A stretch of 64,000 nt of DNA. It comes from an uncultured cyanobacterium. GTDB lineage: Bacteria; Cyanobacteriota; Cyanobacteriia; PCC-6307; Cyanobiaceae. The stretch spans positions 1 to 64,000 of the forward strand of contig CAIJRN010000061.1 of assembly GCA_903823115.1 (NCBI GenBank). The letters are read 5' to 3'. Positions 61,418 to 64,000 of this stretch are shown piece after piece; the stretch's first letter is position 1; every line of letters starts with the position of its first letter. The position numbers and the translations under genes are program-made. The notes below the pieces were generated by a model. That model was not told where the DNA came from. It saw only the letters and a program-made list of their open reading frames with translations, and ran no database searches.

Positions 61418-62401
61418 ATGACCAGCCCCATCCTCGATGTCGATCTGTTGGCCTTCGAGCGCGGCGGCGAGGCCACCCGGGCCGCGGTGGTCGATGGCGT
61501 ACGTCGCAGCCTGAAGACGGGTTTTGTCTACACCCGCTGCGATCTGCCGGAGGACCTGCTGGATACGGCCTACGCGATGTTGGCTCGCTTCTTCTCTCTG
61601 GAGTCGTCGATCAAGCAGCGCTTTGTGGCCCCCGGAGCCCATGGCCAGACCGGATACACCGGCTTGCTGGTCGAAACGGCGGCCGGCAGCTCCCAGGCCG
61701 ACTGGAAGGAAATGCTGAATTGGTCTGTGCCGATTCCGTCAGCCCATCCCCTGCGCCGGCACTATCCGAGCAACTACCCCGAGCAGCGGCTACCGGAAGA
61801 CGTGGTGCCGGGGATCACGGCGGTGCTGGTCGCGTTTCACCAGGCGGTGGCCTCCTTGCAAGGCCGCTTTCTGCGCATCATTGCGCTCTCACTCGGCGTC
61901 GCCGAAACCTTCTTCGATGAGATGACCGCCGAGGGCCCGACCCTGACCCGGGCCATCCGCTACCCGCCGATGGCGGCAGCTCCGGCCAGGGGTCACGTCT
62001 GGGCCGCCGCCCATGCCGATATCAACCTGATCACGGCCTTGCCAAGGGCTACCGCAGCCGGCCTGCAGGTGCAGGTGGATGGCGACTGGGTCGATGCCCT
62101 GCCCCCCAAGGGGCGCGTCATCATCAACACCGGTCTGATGCTTGAGCGGCTCAGCAACGGGCTGATCCCGGCGGGCTGGCATCGGGTGGTGGCACCTCGG
62201 GGGGCGAGTCAAGAGCGCTACAGCGTCGTGCAGTTCTGCCACCCCCGCCCCTGGACGGTGCTCTCGCCGCTGGCCAGCTGCTGCACCGCCGCCAACCCCC
62301 AGCGCTACAGCGCCATCACAGCTGCCGCAGCGCTTGAGGACGTGTTGTATCGCATCAATCTGCTGGGGTCAGCCGGCCAGGGTTCCGCCGCGGCCACCTA
62401 G
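61418..62401 (+). CDS. 2-oxoglutarate/Fe(II)-dependent oxygenase (isopenicillin N synthase-like)
   Basis: A 327-residue soluble oxygenase. An N-terminal DIOX_N-like part (TRAAVVDGVRRSLKTGFVYT and ARFFSLESSIKQRF) is followed by the jelly roll. The iron ligands are in WAAAHADINLITALP (HxD) and GWHRVVAP (distal His), with the 2OG-binding RYSVV after it. The substrate is unknown. The ATG has no strong SD. It stands between divergent rhomboid and downstream YbaY/META genes, with 236 bases upstream that show no other gene. Confidence 0.87.
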   Translation: MTSPILDVDLLAFERGGEATRAAVVDGVRRSLKTGFVYTRCDLPEDLLDTAYAMLARFFSLESSIKQRFVAPGAHGQTGYTGLLVETAAGSSQADWKEMLNWSVPIPSAHPLRRHYPSNYPEQRLPEDVVPGITAVLVAFHQAVASLQGRFLRIIALSLGVAETFFDEMTAEGPTLTRAIRYPPMAAAPARGHVWAAAHADINLITALPRATAAGLQVQVDGDWVDALPPKGRVIINTGLMLERLSNGLIPAGWHRVVAPRGASQERYSVVQFCHPRPWTVLSPLASCCTAANPQRYSAITAAAALEDVLYRINLLGSAGQGSAAAT

Positions 62402-62433
62402 CCTGTGACAACGCTTCCCATCCAGGTGCTGCG

Positions 62434-63231
62434 TTGATCGTCCTCCCGAGCCGATCCCATGGCTGGAGCCTGCTGGCAGGGGCTGCGTTGCTGGCCACGC
62501 TGATTGGGGCCGCCTCGCCGGCGCTGGCCGGATCCCTGGAAGGCAAGGCGACCTTGAAGGTGCCGATGCCGGTGCCGCCTGATGCGCTGTTCGAAGCCCA
62601 GTTGCAGGAGATCGGCGCTGCCGATGCCTCTGGCGTGCTGTTGGGCAAGGCCCGACTCAAGCCGGCTGGAGTGGCGCCGTTCCATTTCCGCATTCCCTAT
62701 GTCGATGGCATGGTGCGAGCCGGTCATCGCTACAGCGTGCGGGCTGTGATCAGCGCAGGCGGGCGCCTGCTGTTCACCAGCGACACCGTTCAGCCGGTGT
62801 TTCAGGGAGCCGCCTCCCCCCTGCAGTTGCAGCTGGTTCCGGTGGGCGATGCTCCCCTGCGCGGGGTGATCTGGCTTCTGGCTCCTGCCGCCAGCCTGCC
62901 GGTCTCCCCTCAGGCGGCCCGTCAGGAGGTTCAGCTGCTGCTGGACCCGCTGACCTCCACGGTGAGCGGCAGCGGCGATTGCAATCGGCTGCAGGGCAAC
63001 TACCGGATGGAGGCGGAACAGCTCAGTTTCAGCTCCATCGACAACACCGTGCTCCAGTGTGAACCCGAGGTGATGGCCGATGAGCGTCGTTTCCTCGACG
63101 ATCTGCAGCGGGTGCGGAGCTGGCGGTTCGTCGATCGCCGTTTCGAACTGCTCGATGCCCGTGGTGCCCTGCTGCTGAAGTTCGAAACCCGGCCCCAGGC
63201 TTCGCCGGAGGCAGCAGCCAGCGGCGGTTGA
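62434..63231 (+). CDS. Exported YbaY-domain plus META-domain protein
   Basis: A 265-residue exported protein with a signal peptide (LLAGAALLATLIGAASPALA). The first domain (about residues 32-135), LEGKATLKVPMPVPPDALFE through HRYSVRAVISAGGRLLFTSD, is YbaY/type III-secretion-pilotin-like. The second has the META/HslJ pattern DPLTSTVSGSGDCNRLQGNY with LSFSSIDNTVLQCEPEVMAD. Such proteins are periplasmic or outer-membrane stress factors. The start is TTG at 62434, as no ATG precedes the signal. It lies 32 bases after the oxygenase gene, so they may be cotranscribed. Confidence 0.82.
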   Translation: MIVLPSRSHGWSLLAGAALLATLIGAASPALAGSLEGKATLKVPMPVPPDALFEAQLQEIGAADASGVLLGKARLKPAGVAPFHFRIPYVDGMVRAGHRYSVRAVISAGGRLLFTSDTVQPVFQGAASPLQLQLVPVGDAPLRGVIWLLAPAASLPVSPQAARQEVQLLLDPLTSTVSGSGDCNRLQGNYRMEAEQLSFSSIDNTVLQCEPEVMADERRFLDDLQRVRSWRFVDRRFELLDARGALLLKFETRPQASPEAAASGG

Positions 63232-63235
63232 GGGC

Positions 63236-63679
63236 TCAGCGCAGTGCAGCGTCACCCACCTGAGGGCACTCCCATCGACCCAGGGCGGCTTCGGCATCCA
63301 GGTAGTGCTTGAACTCCAGCCAATTGCCGCCAGGGTCGATCAGAAAGAAGGTGTGGTGTTCCAGCAGCTCGCCAGCGAAACGGCAATTCGGTTCGACGCC
63401 AAAACGCAGACCCCGAGCCCGGGCCCGCTGCAGCAGCTCCTGCCAGGCCTGGGCCGTTGCAAACACCAGGCCGAAATGGCGGGGATAGATCCCAGGTTGC
63501 TCCGGTTCCAAGCGGCCGGGAGGCAGACACTGGGCCACCAGCTGATGGCCTCCCAGCTCGAGGATCAGGGCCTGCTCGCTGCGGCGCCCGGCGATGCAGC
63601 CAAGGCCCTCCACATACCAACGCTGGGTTGCATCGAGATCCCGGCAGGGAATCGAAAGATGAAACTGCACCAGGTCCAT
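63236..63679 (-). CDS. VOC (glyoxalase/bleomycin resistance) family protein
   Basis: A 147-residue protein with paired beta-alpha-beta-beta-beta units. QFHLSIPCRDLDATQRWYVE carries the first metal-site His, HFGLVFATAQAWQEL the second region, and HHTFFLIDPGGNWLEFKHYL the usual C-terminal Glu in a DPxGNxLEF motif. The substrate cannot be assigned. It is convergent with the YbaY/META gene, 4 bases apart. Confidence 0.88.
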   Translation of the reverse strand: MDLVQFHLSIPCRDLDATQRWYVEGLGCIAGRRSEQALILELGGHQLVAQCLPPGRLEPEQPGIYPRHFGLVFATAQAWQELLQRARARGLRFGVEPNCRFAGELLEHHTFFLIDPGGNWLEFKHYLDAEAALGRWECPQVGDAALR

Positions 63680-63733
63680 GGGCCGACAATGACCTTCAGG
63701 CCAACCTAGGCACAGTTCCAGACTGCTTTTTGC

Positions 63734-63991
63734 TCAGCTGTGTTCGCGGCTCTTGTCGCCTGGGTCGCCTGTTCTGGGCTTCGCTGCCCTGTGTTGGGAT
63801 GACCCATGGTGCGACGAGCTGTTCTGCAATGACCGGGGCAGCATTGGCCCCGAGAGCATTGGCCCCGAGAGCAGTGGCTCCGAGACGAGTGCTGAAGCGT
63901 GGTGATCGTCGATCACCCTGGCGAGCATCCTTGTTGATCCGGTATTGGCCTTCGCATTCGCCTTGGCGGGCGAAGCCAGCAACTCCATCAT
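63734..63991 (-). CDS. Doubtful 85-residue ORF with 15-bp repeats at the right edge
   Basis: The frame starts MMELLASPAKANAKANTGST and includes a repeat of LSGPM units. It is Ser/Ala/His-rich and has no domain or signal sequence. The SD is absent. It may be a chance frame over a minisatellite. The window ends at 64000, so the true gene content beyond it is unknown. Confidence 0.25.
   Translation of the reverse strand: MMELLASPAKANAKANTGSTRMLARVIDDHHASALVSEPLLSGPMLSGPMLPRSLQNSSSHHGSSQHRAAKPRTGDPGDKSREHS
63841..63885. repeat. 15-bp tandem repeat near the right edge
   Basis: Two identical units GCATTGGCCCCGAGA (63841-63855, 63856-63870) and a third with two changes, GCAGTGGCTCCGAGA (63871-63885). 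The sequence just before (GGCA at 63837-63840) is not part of a further full unit. Confidence 0.9.
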
Positions 63992-64000
63992 GGGGCGATG

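Overview
The window looks like chromosomal DNA of a high-GC unicellular cyanobacterium, most likely an alpha-cyanobacterium of the Synechococcus/Cyanobium group. The evidence is the set of cyanobacterium-typical genes: Calvin-cycle aldolase and phosphoribulokinase, a thylakoid photosystem I accumulation-factor-like protein, DUF3727, DUF3685 and DUF3136 proteins, a CSP41-like epimerase, a GlnN-type glutamine synthetase and a PIN-PhoH protein. From memory, the order prk-leuB-lpxD-proB is also familiar from that group. No rRNA, CRISPR array, prophage or intact insertion sequence was seen. One tRNA gene (Thr, UGU) is present.

Layout. 0.4-14.3 kb is a nearly unbroken minus-strand block: fba, a 37-residue micro-gene, a Gfo/Idh oxidoreductase, a secreted protein, accD, the prepilin peptidase, a small gene with an unclear start, prk, leuB, lpxD, proB, a YqeG phosphatase, DUF3727, ruvX, an acetyltransferase-like protein and a CofE-like membrane protein. 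Many of these overlap by ATGA or TGATG, which suggests translational coupling. 14.4-16.9 kb (plus) has the PIN-PhoH ATPase, a small ORF carrying a decayed copy of the PhoH 3' end, and an AT-rich membrane protein. 16.9-24.7 kb (minus) has fumC, a thioredoxin-like thylakoid protein, DUF3685, a Fur-family regulator, hisA and a cellulose-synthase-like protein with eroded catalytic motifs but an intact PilZ motif. 24.9-30.2 kb has the CSP41-like epimerase, a CDP-alcohol phosphatidyltransferase with no ATG start, a CBS protein, a proline-tailed membrane protein, PdeM and a GST.

30.2-38.0 kb looks more accessory. It has a fusion of a degenerate sigma-54-type AAA+ domain with a polyferredoxin membrane module, a MacAB-type exporter, a methyltransferase, an orphan gene and an AT-rich gap. 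38.0-46.0 kb has a PliI-like lysozyme inhibitor, tRNA-Thr, an SDR, GlnN, small conserved proteins, an HpnB-like glycosyltransferase, an FMN reductase and an ArsS-like radical SAM enzyme. 46.6-50.2 kb is a two-gene phosphoketolase-acetate kinase operon. 50.2-64 kb has a CHASE4-GGDEF-EAL protein, a second glutamine-synthetase-like protein, a MetX-like hydrolase, a desaturase, DUF3136, a LuxR-type regulator, PPK2, CPBP, a two-domain retropepsin-like protein, a rhomboid protease, a 2OG-Fe(II) oxygenase, a YbaY/META protein and a VOC protein.

How the genes work together. Carbon fixation (fba, prk) sits near a possible phosphoketolase route to acetyl-phosphate and acetate (xfp-ackA). Nitrogen assimilation is represented by two distinct glutamine-synthetase-family proteins. 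A c-di-GMP link is plausible between the GGDEF-EAL enzyme and the PilZ-bearing cellulose-synthase-like protein. The most unusual items are that PilZ pseudo-glycosyltransferase, the AAA/Fe-S fusion, the PhoH 3' duplication, the 37-residue gene, and a minus-strand terminator with no known gene in front of it.
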